A stretch of DNA of 33,962 bases from Acidimicrobiales bacterium (GTDB taxonomy: Bacteria; Actinomycetota; Acidimicrobiia; Acidimicrobiales; RAAP-2), in NCBI GenBank assembly GCA_017883135.1, contig JADGOE010000032.1, positions 1-33,962 of the forward strand, written 5' to 3'. Made by a program: the position numbers and the translations under genes. Of the stretch, positions 1-7,261 are shown piece by piece (position 1 is the stretch's first letter; the number at the start of each line of letters is the position of its first letter). A model generated the notes under the pieces. That model searched no databases, was not told where the DNA came from, and saw only the letters and a list, made by a program, of their open reading frames with translations.

Positions 1-462
1 AAAGTAGATGCCAACCAGGCGGGTAACGCCAACTACAGCGCCGCAACCCAGGTGCAGCAGTCGATCAGCATCGGCTACCCGGCGCCCATCGGCTACTGGC
101 TGGTGGCCTCCGACGGCGGCATCTTCTCCTTCGGTGACGCGGCGTTCCACGGGTCGACCGGCGCGCTGAACCTCAACAAGCCGATCGTGGGCATGGCCTC
201 CACCCCCGACGGCCAGGGCTACTGGCTGGTGGCCTCCGACGGCGGCCTCTTCTCGTTCGGTGATGCGGTCTTCCACGGGTCCACCGGCGCACTGACCCTC
301 AACAAGCCGATCGTGGGCATGGCCTCCACCCCCGACGGCCAGGGCTACTGGCTGGTGGCCTCCGACGGCGGCCTCTTCTCCTTCGGTGACGCTGTGTTCC
401 ACGGGTCCACCGGCGGGACGAACCTCAACAACTCGATCGTGGGTGTCAGCTCGACCCAGTAG
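1..462 (+). CDS. Surface/secreted repeat protein, C-terminal part (5' end outside window)
   Basis: The reading frame is open from base 1, so the gene begins upstream. The first ~25 codons ([18 protein letters not shown]) look like the end of a bacterial Ig-like domain. Then come three copies of a 42-residue unit, each starting [10 protein letters not shown] and containing FSFGDA, FHGSTG and a [12 protein letters not shown]-like end; the last copy is shortened and stops with SSTQ. I associate this unit with large secreted or cell-surface proteins of Acidimicrobiia-like actinobacteria; its aromatic/glycine pattern suggests a beta-propeller-like or other beta-repeat fold, which is inference. No sortase motif or membrane anchor follows the repeats. 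Ligand and function are unknown. The frame and its end are certain; the role is not. Confidence 0.85.
   Translation, partial: KVDANQAGNANYSAATQVQQSISIGYPAPIGYWLVASDGGIFSFGDAAFHGSTGALNLNKPIVGMASTPDGQGYWLVASDGGLFSFGDAVFHGSTGALTLNKPIVGMASTPDGQGYWLVASDGGLFSFGDAVFHGSTGGTNLNNSIVGVSSTQ
91..459 (+). repeat. Three tandem 126-bp (42-aa) coding repeats
   Basis: Units begin at 91, 217 and 343; the last is truncated by the stop codon. The copies are nearly identical at nucleotide level, including third codon positions, which points to recent duplication or gene conversion. Confidence 0.9.
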
Positions 463-730
463 CCGGGCGCTTCGCTGTCGCCGCGGATTGCAGGCGACCG
501 AGGCGGTTCGCTCAACCAGATCCGAGACCGAAGTGTGCCACTGGTCGCGAGGGTTCCTGCCCTTGAACGGCATCTTGGCGGCCGTCAGCTGACACGCGTG
601 TGGACCATTTGCACCTACTACAGGTTTCGATACGGTTGTCCTGTGCCGGTCATCCGGGGATCATCCGATCGAAGCGTGCTGGTCTTGACGAGTTCAGGCG
701 ACGCACCAATCCGAAGTTCCTCACGCTTCC

Positions 731-1678
731 CTAGGCGAAGTAGGCCGTGCAAGAGGCCCCGACTAGTATACAGTAGATCGAGAACGGCCAAAGGGTACGG
801 GTCTCGAACCAGTGGAGCAGGAAGCGGATCGAGAGGTAGGCGGCCACAGCGGCGGCGATGCTGCCGACCAGGATCTGGCCCCGGATTCCGTTGCCCAATG
901 GACCGAAGAGGTCGGGAATCTTCAGCAGCCCCGCCGCCAGGATGATCGGCGTGGCCAGCAGGAACGAGAAGCGTGCCGCATCCTCATGATCCAATCCCCG
1001 CAGCAGACCAGCGGCCATGGTGACGCCGGACCGGCTGATACCGGCGAAGAGCGCCAGGATCTGCGCGAGCCCGATGGTAAGGCCGTCCCGTAGGCGCATC
1101 GTCGCCAGGCGCCGGTCGGCGGGGACCGTGGCTGGCTGCTCTCCCTCGGCGCCGAACGGCGACCCGGATGCCTGTAGGGGGGCTGAACCGGTTCCGGCCG
1201 AGGGAACTCCCCGTCTGCGGCGCAGCAGCTCGGCGCCGGCCAGAATCACGCCGTTCACGGTGAGAAAGATGGCCGCCGCCAGCGGCTTGGCGAACAGCGT
1301 CCGGAAGGAATGCTCCAAGAGGAAGCCGGTGAGTCCTACCGGAATGGTGGCCACAATCAGCAGCCAGGCTATGCGCTCGTCGGCGGTCTCGATGGAGCGA
1401 GTCCGGAGCGACCGGAAGAACCCGCGGACGATGGCTACCCAGTCTCGCCAGAAGTACAGTAGGAGGGCGCCCGCGGTGGCGACGTGGAGACCGACCACGA
1501 AGGCCAGGTAGAACGATTCAACGGCCGATTGGCCGTTGACCAGGTTGTGCCATCCGAAGAGCGCCGGGACCAGGACGCTGTGCCCGAGACTCGAGACCGG
1601 AAAGAGCTCGCTCACCCCCTGGAGCAAGCCGATCACGATCGCTTGGAAGCAGGACACCGCCGTAGGCCTCTCGATCAT
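731..1678 (-). CDS. uppP: Undecaprenyl-diphosphatase UppP (BacA family)
   Basis: This integral membrane phosphatase removes a phosphate from undecaprenyl diphosphate so that the lipid carrier for peptidoglycan and other surface polymers can be reused. The 315-residue product carries both family motifs: QGVSELFPVSSLGH (residues 20-33, with the conserved Glu24) and GISRSG (residues 213-218, with the Arg). Multiple hydrophobic helices run through the protein. A Gly/Pro/Ala-rich hydrophilic stretch at about residues 155-195 interrupts the middle and is longer than I expect for the family. The ATG start puts the first motif at the usual distance from the N-terminus. A TAGGGT box (minus strand, 1701-1696) could serve as a -10 with an 11-nt leader; no clear ribosome binding site is seen. 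UppP also confers bacitracin tolerance in other bacteria. Confidence 0.95.
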   Translation of the reverse strand: MIERPTAVSCFQAIVIGLLQGVSELFPVSSLGHSVLVPALFGWHNLVNGQSAVESFYLAFVVGLHVATAGALLLYFWRDWVAIVRGFFRSLRTRSIETADERIAWLLIVATIPVGLTGFLLEHSFRTLFAKPLAAAIFLTVNGVILAGAELLRRRRGVPSAGTGSAPLQASGSPFGAEGEQPATVPADRRLATMRLRDGLTIGLAQILALFAGISRSGVTMAAGLLRGLDHEDAARFSFLLATPIILAAGLLKIPDLFGPLGNGIRGQILVGSIAAAVAAYLSIRFLLHWFETRTLWPFSIYCILVGASCTAYFA

Positions 1679-2018
1679 CTGAGTTGGAGAACCACACCCT
1701 ATTCGGCTGCTTCGCAGAACGTGGATCAGTTGAGTCGGATTGAAGGCGGCCCTCTTGCTCAGCTGAACCTTGGGACTACGTCAACCGAAGAGCGATGGGT
1801 GCCCCGGAAAGCCCGGGACTGTGACCGACTGCGGCAGATGCACGGCAGGGTTCCTAACGGATACCAACCGAGTGCAAGAGCATCAAGGTGCTGTTTGCCA
1901 ATGCCGTGTTCTGTGCCACCACAACTGCGGCCGGTGCACTTCCGATGACCGATGGAGCTCCGCCGTCGAGGTTGCCGGTTTGAACACCCGTCTGCACGCA
2001 CCAAGTCCTGTTCAGCCA
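1679..2018. other. Gene-free stretch between uppP and a putative lipoprotein gene
   Basis: Short open frames exist on both strands, but none has a convincing start, codon pattern or recognisable product. It probably holds the uppP promoter near 1696-1701. Nothing else is evident. Confidence 0.5.
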
Positions 2019-2402
2019 TCAAGACGGAGACTTCACCGGACCGGCACCGGTAAGGGTCACGAAGGTCTGAGGACCTTCGTCGACAACATGAGCGGCAGGC
2101 TGGGGGTTGCCGTAGAACGAGGCGGCCGAGGATGACGTCGGGAACTCGAAGAGTGCGACGATCTGGCCGAGTTCCTCCTCGTAGGTGATGACTTGCGGAG
2201 TAGTGGTGCCAGCCAAGTCAACATGAGCTTTGGAAGCCGTGACGGGGTGCCACGAAGCCGATGTCCCGGGAATCCGCTTTCCAATGAGTGCATCGACCCC
2301 GGGGGACCATGCGCTTGACCCACTACCGCAGGCAGCCGGCAGAACCGACAGGCACGCAAGTCCCAACGAGTCCATGCGTGAATGGACCTTGTGCATTCTC
2401 AC
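2019..2402 (-). CDS. Small putative exported lipoprotein, function unknown
   Basis: The 127-residue product starts with a basic N-terminus, a short hydrophobic segment and LSVLPAACGSGSS, which resembles a lipoprotein signal with Cys at about residue 25. The lipobox is not ideal because Pro sits at -3. The rest is a compact domain without recognised motifs, with a hydrophobic strand-like stretch (QIVALFEFPTSSSAASFYG). The start is GTG at 2402 or ATG at 2396. It is followed by uppP on the same strand but 340 bp away, so co-transcription is uncertain. Weakly supported as a real gene by its signal-like N-terminus and protein-like composition. Confidence 0.55.
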   Translation of the reverse strand: MRMHKVHSRMDSLGLACLSVLPAACGSGSSAWSPGVDALIGKRIPGTSASWHPVTASKAHVDLAGTTTPQVITYEEELGQIVALFEFPTSSSAASFYGNPQPAAHVVDEGPQTFVTLTGAGPVKSPS

Positions 2403-2572
2403 TTCGGCCCTTCCCGAGGTCGACCGAACCGTATCGCAGGGATGCAGAGGGATGAGAGGCCGCCCTTGAACCGGCAGCGAGGGTGGTCCGAGTCGGACCG
2501 AGTCGTTTGCGGCATGATGACCCTGTGGGCTATCCGCGGGAGTTCATCGACCGGGCCAGACAGAAGGTCCGG

Positions 2573-3559
2573 GTGTGCGACTCTGTCCGCATGATCCTGG
2601 TGGTCCTGATGGCCACCGCTCTGTGGAGTCCAGGGCAAGCCGGGGCCGGAGCGCAGACGGTTGCATCCTCGACGGCGCCCGCGGGCAGGTGCGCGAGCGG
2701 GCCCTGTCCGCTCAATATCGGGGGCACGTTCGTCTGGCATGACACCAACACGAGCGTGTCCGGGCAGTTCGAGGGGAGCCTCGTGCTATTTCCCCGCATC
2801 GCCCAGGTGCCGTGCGCCGCCGGGGCCGCTGCCGACACCTCACGTGCCCAGGGAGCCAGCACACCAGGCGGCCCGCCTCACCCCGGTTTGATCGTGCCGT
2901 TCCCGTTTACCGCACCTGGACCCGGTCGACCGCTGGCGGCCTACATAGACGTGGCCGTCTACCACGGACCCGGTACGTACACTAACGCCTCGTTCGCTCA
3001 CCAGACCTACGCATATCCGGCCGGTGTCCACTACCAGACGAGCCCGGTCGAGAGCCCGGGCGCGGCATGGTCGATCACGACGGCGGCCGACGGCTCGGGA
3101 AGCCTCACGTACTCCGGACCTGACCAGAACCCCGGTCCCCTCGGACCGAAGGTCCAGATCAACCTGAACATGTCGTGGAGGTGCAACGACCGGGCGACCC
3201 CTCAGGGCGTCGCCCAAACGTCGGCTGCTCCCACGACGACCCTACCGGGCCCCCCCGCCTCCACCCCGACGGCAACTGACCGGACACCCGTCGACGGTCA
3301 ACGTGGTGCTCATCGTCGTGTCAGCGGTACTTCTGGTCGCCGTCCTCGCGATCCTCGGGTTTGTCCTTCGTGCCCGCCGCCGACGCGGGCGCCCACCTTG
3401 CGACTGCCAAGTGGCCATCTCGGTCGATGGACCGAGCCAGATCGGGGTGCGCGAGTGTGCGCGCCCGGCGCACTCGGTCATCACCGGCCACCTCGCGACA
3501 GAGGTCCTCAGCGGGGACGGAATCGAGGAGCGACATGTCACGGCTCTGCTGCGAGCTGA
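2573..3559 (+). CDS. Exported protein, extracellular part of a probably frameshifted membrane protein
   Basis: From a GTG at 2573 (preceded by AGAAGG, 5-nt gap) or the ATG at 2591, the product begins with a signal-peptide-like segment (MILVVLMATALWSPGQAGAG). An extracellular domain of about 190 residues follows (aromatic, Gly/Thr-rich, with a few Cys), then a Thr/Pro/Ala linker (TSAAPTTTLPGPPASTPTAT). After about base 3256 this frame turns into Arg/Pro-rich sequence typical of an out-of-frame shadow, while the next frame continues with a transmembrane helix. The true end of this coding part is therefore probably near 3250-3256, where a run of seven C occurs, with the protein continuing in the frame of 3303-4289. 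The family is not recognised. Confidence 0.6.
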   Translation: MCDSVRMILVVLMATALWSPGQAGAGAQTVASSTAPAGRCASGPCPLNIGGTFVWHDTNTSVSGQFEGSLVLFPRIAQVPCAAGAAADTSRAQGASTPGGPPHPGLIVPFPFTAPGPGRPLAAYIDVAVYHGPGTYTNASFAHQTYAYPAGVHYQTSPVESPGAAWSITTAADGSGSLTYSGPDQNPGPLGPKVQINLNMSWRCNDRATPQGVAQTSAAPTTTLPGPPASTPTATDRTPVDGQRGAHRRVSGTSGRRPRDPRVCPSCPPPTRAPTLRLPSGHLGRWTEPDRGARVCAPGALGHHRPPRDRGPQRGRNRGATCHGSAAS

Positions 3560-4289
3560 GTGCACCGGTGGCGGTACCGCAGAGATTGCGAGTGTGGCCT
3601 GGAGCGTTCGGCAAACGGACGCGGACCACCTCACGATCACTGCCGCCGCCCGGATCCTCATCCACTGCGAAAGTGAGGGGGAGACGGAGACGACGGCGAC
3701 AGGCCAGTTCGTAGTCACCCTCGTCGTGCACCCCTGTTGTGGGCCCGACATCACGGACGCATTCCTTGCCACGGTGAACACGACGTTCGATCGTCTGATC
3801 GCCGATCGTCCGCTCTCGCCGACCTTGTTCATGACCGCCAACGGCTTCCGGATGATCTGTCGCCCGCTCGCACCTGGCACCTTCACGCCCGGCGGGTGCC
3901 CGTCGAGCAAGGAATGTGCCGATACCGTGACCATCGTCGGGCGTTGTGTCGACTGCTACGTGCCCGACAACCTCCTGTTCGGGGCCGTTGCCGGCTGGCT
4001 GGATCTTCCCCTCGCCGAACTGGAGATCATGGGCTGGGGGGCCAAGCTGGCAAAGACACTCGGCGAGGTCGTGCCCGGCCATGTCATCTCCGAGCAGCTG
4101 TGGAACGAGGGCCATGCCTTGGGTCGACGGGCTCGTGAGAACCGCAGACAGGGCCGCCAGTACCACCTTGACCGGGCCACCCTCGAGCGCGCCCTGCGGG
4201 TCGCGCAGAGCCGCGACGATTGCGGCACCTGCGACCAACCGGCGAAGACCCCCTTCTTCATCGACTTCGGGCAAGAGCCCTGGCGCTGA
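3303..4289 (+). CDS. Cys-rich single-pass membrane protein, probably the C-terminal part of the same gene
   Basis: The 328-residue frame opens with a strong transmembrane helix (VLIVVSAVLLVAVLAILGFV) followed by RARRRRGR, so the positive-inside rule puts the rest in the cytoplasm. The soluble part has several paired cysteines (PPCDC, PCC, GRCVDC, DDCGTC), suggesting metal binding or disulfides. A region near residues 215-245 (VPDNLLFGAVAGWLDLP) is weakly reminiscent of N-x-x-[FY]-G-A-V segments in some polymorphic toxin domains; I do not assign that function. As annotated it would overlap the preceding frame by 257 bp, which is implausible. Reading through the C7 tract with one base fewer gives one protein: signal peptide, extracellular domain, linker, helix, Cys-rich domain. 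The GTG at 3303 is therefore probably not a true start. Confidence 0.6.
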   Translation: MVLIVVSAVLLVAVLAILGFVLRARRRRGRPPCDCQVAISVDGPSQIGVRECARPAHSVITGHLATEVLSGDGIEERHVTALLRAECTGGGTAEIASVAWSVRQTDADHLTITAAARILIHCESEGETETTATGQFVVTLVVHPCCGPDITDAFLATVNTTFDRLIADRPLSPTLFMTANGFRMICRPLAPGTFTPGGCPSSKECADTVTIVGRCVDCYVPDNLLFGAVAGWLDLPLAELEIMGWGAKLAKTLGEVVPGHVISEQLWNEGHALGRRARENRRQGRQYHLDRATLERALRVAQSRDDCGTCDQPAKTPFFIDFGQEPWR

Positions 4290-4402
4290 CGGCAGCGAGG
4301 CCGGTCACTCGTACCAGCGGGACCGTTGCAATCGTCGAATTCGACATTCGGCCAAAGCGCGTCGTGACAGATGGGTGGCCCCTATACCGGGAGGGGGGAC
4401 AC

Positions 4403-4831
4403 CTATCCCCGTGAGGACGTTCGCCTACCGGAAACGAGTGAGCCAATCGAGAGGCCAAGACACAGTGGAGCGTAGACCCGTCGGTCCAAACGAACGAACC
4501 TCTCCGAGTTGCTACCAGGAGAGATCAGAGCCGTCTTCCCTGTGAAGCCCAAAGCGCTGCGGAATCCGAGGACACCGGCCATGCCGAGAAGCGACGATCG
4601 GCGAAGAGACTGAGGCAACGGGACCACGTTGGTGACCAGCGCTGCTCCAGTGGTGAGCGCACCTGCGACGGCAAAGCAGGCCATCGGTGGTGGAACAGCA
4701 GAGGAACCGACAACTGCATCCGCCAGCTCGCGACGACTGCGAAAGGGAAATGATGATCCAAATCCCCACGTCAAGTGCAGCGCGGCCAACGCGGCGAGCA
4801 CCCCTCCGGTCAATCGAGCTGTGATTCGCAC
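4403..4831 (-). CDS. DUF3995-family small membrane protein
   Basis: About 142 residues with four hydrophobic helices and the pattern of DUF3995 proteins: an early LAALHLTWGFGS, a central CFAVAGAL helix, then GMAGVLGFRSALGFTG and a late FVRLDRRVYAPLCLGL. The function of this family is unknown. I chose GTG at 4831 because it puts the first helix near the N-terminus; the longer open frame to 4930 would run into the neighbouring VOC gene and adds a non-conserved Arg/Pro stretch. It lies 47 bp downstream of the VOC gene on the same strand. Confidence 0.72.
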   Translation of the reverse strand: MRITARLTGGVLAALAALHLTWGFGSSFPFRSRRELADAVVGSSAVPPPMACFAVAGALTTGAALVTNVVPLPQSLRRSSLLGMAGVLGFRSALGFTGKTALISPGSNSERFVRLDRRVYAPLCLGLSIGSLVSGRRTSSRG

Positions 4832-4878
4832 TGCACCGAGAGTACTTGCCCGGAACGCCGGTGTTCCGCCCCAGGTTG

Positions 4879-5259
4879 TCAGACGGGGATCAGCTCGATC
4901 CGGTTGCCGAACGGGTCGCCCACGTACCACTGGGGCCTTCCCGGCACATCTTCAGTCCGGCGGACCGGGTGGCCCGAACGGTCGAGTGATCGGCACAGCC
5001 CATCGAGGTCGGACACCACCAGGGCCGGATGGGCTTTGCGGGCCGGACGGAAGTCCTCTTCGACGCCGAGGTGGATCTTGACCGGCCCACGCTCGAACCA
5101 GCAGCCGCCACGCGCCGCCAACTCGGGCGGCTTGGGCACCCGGGTGATGCCGAGCAGACCCTCGAAGAATCCTTGAGCGAGGGACTCGGCCCCGGGACCG
5201 GCCGGCATTGCCAGCTGGACGTGGTCGATCGCCTCCACCCGGTGGCTCGGAGCGTTCAC
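4879..5259 (-). CDS. VOC/glyoxalase-fold protein (first of two)
   Basis: A 126-residue single VOC module pair (beta-alpha-beta-beta-beta twice). It starts with EAIDHVQLAMP, whose His is a typical metal ligand, has KIHLGVE in the middle and closes with the family signature GDPFGNRIELIPV with its metal-ligand Glu. Such proteins include glyoxalases, dioxygenases and resistance proteins; the substrate cannot be told from sequence. The GTG start lies 6 bp after the stop of the next VOC gene, so the two are almost surely one operon. Confidence 0.85.
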   Translation of the reverse strand: MNAPSHRVEAIDHVQLAMPAGPGAESLAQGFFEGLLGITRVPKPPELAARGGCWFERGPVKIHLGVEEDFRPARKAHPALVVSDLDGLCRSLDRSGHPVRRTEDVPGRPQWYVGDPFGNRIELIPV

Positions 5260-5265
5260 GGTGGG

Positions 5266-5745
5266 TCACCCACTGTTGTGGCCCCGTCCCGACGGCTCGA
5301 TGTCACGCAGGTCACGCAGGTCGCGCAGGTCGCGGCGCAGCGGATGGTCGGCAGGCACTTCCACCAGGTGGATGCGCAGCCCGTCCGGATCATCGATCCA
5401 TGCTTCGATCAGTCCCCACGGCTCGAGTACCGGGGGCCGGACCACCCGCACCCCGCGACCGTCGAGCTCTGCGATGGCTGCATCGATGGACCGCACCTGC
5501 AGCCACAGCGCCAGTGAGCCTCCGCCGTCGGCTGCCCGGCCGTCCGCGGGTCCGTGGGTCGGCCCCGGTCGGAGCCCGGTGCCCGCCACTTCGATCAATC
5601 CTCCTCCGGCGAAGAAGACGACGCCCCGACCGGCGCCGCGTCCGAATTCGCGAGCCACCGGAAGGTCGAGGCCCTCCCCGTAGAAGGCGAGGGAGCGATC
5701 GAGGTCACGGGGGTGGATGATGGTTCTGCTGGTCAGTACTTCCAT
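5266..5745 (-). CDS. VOC/glyoxalase-fold protein (second of two)
   Basis: A 159-residue VOC protein: HPRDLDRSLAFYGEGLDLPV near the N-terminus, FFAGGGLIEVAG as the central metal-site strand, and WIDDPDGLRIHLVEVP at the end, a standard DPDG-x-[RN]-[IL] closing motif. The start is ATG at 5745, with GGGGAGG about 8 nt upstream; an upstream extension to 5832 is non-conserved in character. The C-terminus carries a short LRD repeat from a 9-bp tandem repeat. It shares little identity with its neighbour, so the two are probably not a recent duplication. Substrate unknown. Confidence 0.85.
   Translation of the reverse strand: MEVLTSRTIIHPRDLDRSLAFYGEGLDLPVAREFGRGAGRGVVFFAGGGLIEVAGTGLRPGPTHGPADGRAADGGGSLALWLQVRSIDAAIAELDGRGVRVVRPPVLEPWGLIEAWIDDPDGLRIHLVEVPADHPLRRDLRDLRDLRDIEPSGRGHNSG
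5302..5334. repeat. 9-bp tandem repeat in the VOC gene tail
   Basis: Two identical copies of gtcacgcag (5302-5319), one variant gtcgcgcag and a partial copy. On the minus strand it encodes LRDLRDLRD. A likely slippage site that changes the length of the C-terminal tail. Confidence 0.8.
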
Positions 5746-5841
5746 GCGGTCGACCTCCCCGGACCGGGCGCGGTCCTGCCCACTACGGTGCCACGCGATG
5801 TCGGCGGTTGCCAGCGCCACTGGGCCCAGCAACCCATCGGC

Positions 5842-6270
5842 TCAGTAGGTGGTGGAAGAGCTCAGGGCCCCGGTGCTGGTCCGAGCCGCTTCGAGCATCT
5901 GCTGTCCGGCCACCAACACGGAGAGATCTCCCCGAACCCGGATCCGACCGGCGTTCAACGCCTCGGCAGCTGCCAGCTTGCCCTTGGACATGGCCACAGC
6001 GTCCTCGTAGGACAGGGCGATGGTCACTTCGGCCTGGTCATCGCCGTCCCCGGCATCTTCGAGGGTGGAGCGCGACAGTCGGAGGGTGCCGTCATCGACA
6101 TGCAGGATGACCCTGAGGTCACCGTCGGGCGTATCACGCACCTCTTGGACCACGGTGAATCGTCCACCGGCGGCCGCCAACCCGGTATCGGCGCCCAATC
6201 CGGGCAGAACCACGCCGACCAGGGCGGAGTTGAACTCCTCGACCCAGGACGGGCTCAGGAACCGCGGCAC
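5842..6270 (-). CDS. SCP2-like (sterol carrier fold) protein
   Basis: About 142 residues from GTG at 6270: FLSPSWVEEFN at the N-terminus, RFTVVQEV, LRVILHVDDGTLRLS, then TIALSYEDAVAMSKGKLAAAEALNAGRIRVRGDL, whose last part is the typical SCP2 ending (SYEDA...G...G.I.V.GD...L). SCP2-fold proteins bind lipids or act as accessory domains; the ligand here is unknown. It lies 22 bp after sdhB on the same strand and may be the last gene of that operon. The longer frame to 6357 overlaps sdhB and is Arg/Pro-rich, so it was not used. Confidence 0.8.
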   Translation of the reverse strand: MPRFLSPSWVEEFNSALVGVVLPGLGADTGLAAAGGRFTVVQEVRDTPDGDLRVILHVDDGTLRLSRSTLEDAGDGDDQAEVTIALSYEDAVAMSKGKLAAAEALNAGRIRVRGDLSVLVAGQQMLEAARTSTGALSSSTTY

Positions 6271-6292
6271 AGCGCAGCCCCCGCCGGCCGGC

Positions 6293-7261
6293 TCACTCTG
6301 GAGGTGCCTCGTCGGCACCGGTCGCCGAGGCAGATGCGACGTCGCCAGACGGCGCACCGACCATCGCAGCGATTCCGAGCTCCGGAGCGGGGATCCCGTG
6401 GACCTCGAGCTCCGGCTGCACCGCGGCAGGCCCGGTCGCCGGCGCGTCGGCCGTTGCCTCTACCGGGGTGCGCTTCCTTCTCTTGAGGATCTTCCGTCCC
6501 AGCCACGCCACCGGGTCGTAGGACGCGTCCACCACCCGTTCCTTCAACGGGATGATGGCGTTGTCGGTGATCTTGATGTGCTCGGGGCAGACCTCGGTGC
6601 AGCACTTGGTGATGTTGCACTTACCCAAGCCCTGCTCCTTCTGGAGGAGCTCGCGCCGGTCGTTGACGTCGAGCGGGTGCATCTCCAGCTCGGCGGAGCG
6701 GGCGAAGAACCGTGGGCCGGCAAATGCGGTCTTGTTCTCCTCGTGGTCACGGATGACGTGACAGACGTCTTGGCACAGGTAGCACTCGATGCACTTGCGG
6801 AACTCCTGGCTTCGCTCGACATCGATCTGCTGCATCCGGTAGCCACCGGCCAGCACCTCGTCGGCCATCTTGGGCCGGGGCTCGAAGGGCGGGATGCGCT
6901 TTGCCACTTCGTAGTTGTAGGAGACGTCGGTGACCAGATCCCGCAGGATGGGGAACGTCCGCATCGGGGCGACAGTGACGGATTCGCCGGGAGGGAGGGC
7001 GTCCATCCGGGTCATGCACATGAGCGCCGGACGTCCGTTGATCTCCGCGGAGCAGGAGCCGCACTTGCCGGCCTTGCAGTTCCACCGGCAGGCCAGGTCC
7101 GGTGCCTGCGTGGCCTGTACCCGGTGGATGACATCGAGGACCACCTCGCCCTCCTGGGCGGGCATCACGTACTCGGCGAACTCACCACCGTCTGCGTCAC
7201 CCCGCCACAGGCGCATGGTGACCTCTCCACTCGCTGTGTTACGGATGATTTCCTCGGCCAT
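6293..7261 (-). CDS. sdhB: Succinate dehydrogenase iron-sulfur subunit (Sdh1 type)
   Basis: This subunit carries electrons from the flavoprotein to the membrane subunit through three iron-sulfur clusters. All ligands are visible: [2Fe-2S] Cys58, 62, 67, 70 (CRWNCKAGKCGSC) and Cys82; [4Fe-4S] Cys157, 160, 163 (CIECYLC) with Cys167; [3Fe-4S] Cys215, 221, 225 in CNITKCCTEVCPEHI. The core ends near residue 260; a further ~60 residues (Ala/Pro/Glu-rich, low complexity) make it longer than usual for the family. The ATG overlaps the sdhA stop (TGATG), and GAGGAGG sits 7 nt before it, so the two are translationally coupled. Gene order and composition match Rv0247c of M. tuberculosis. Confidence 0.95.
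   Translation of the reverse strand: MAEEIIRNTASGEVTMRLWRGDADGGEFAEYVMPAQEGEVVLDVIHRVQATQAPDLACRWNCKAGKCGSCSAEINGRPALMCMTRMDALPPGESVTVAPMRTFPILRDLVTDVSYNYEVAKRIPPFEPRPKMADEVLAGGYRMQQIDVERSQEFRKCIECYLCQDVCHVIRDHEENKTAFAGPRFFARSAELEMHPLDVNDRRELLQKEQGLGKCNITKCCTEVCPEHIKITDNAIIPLKERVVDASYDPVAWLGRKILKRRKRTPVEATADAPATGPAAVQPELEVHGIPAPELGIAAMVGAPSGDVASASATGADEAPPE

Noticed and set aside
1759-2022. Minus-strand 87-codon frame between uppP and the lipoprotein gene
   Set aside because: Arg/Cys-rich, with no ribosome binding site and no family pattern; probably non-coding.
3257-3559. Distal part of the frame that begins at 2573
   Set aside because: Beyond the C7 run it is Arg/Pro/Gly-rich and lies opposite a frame encoding a clear transmembrane helix; probably not translated as written.
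5554-6486. 310-codon plus-strand frame
   Set aside because: Antisense to VOC, SCP2 and sdhB genes; low-complexity Gly/Arg content.
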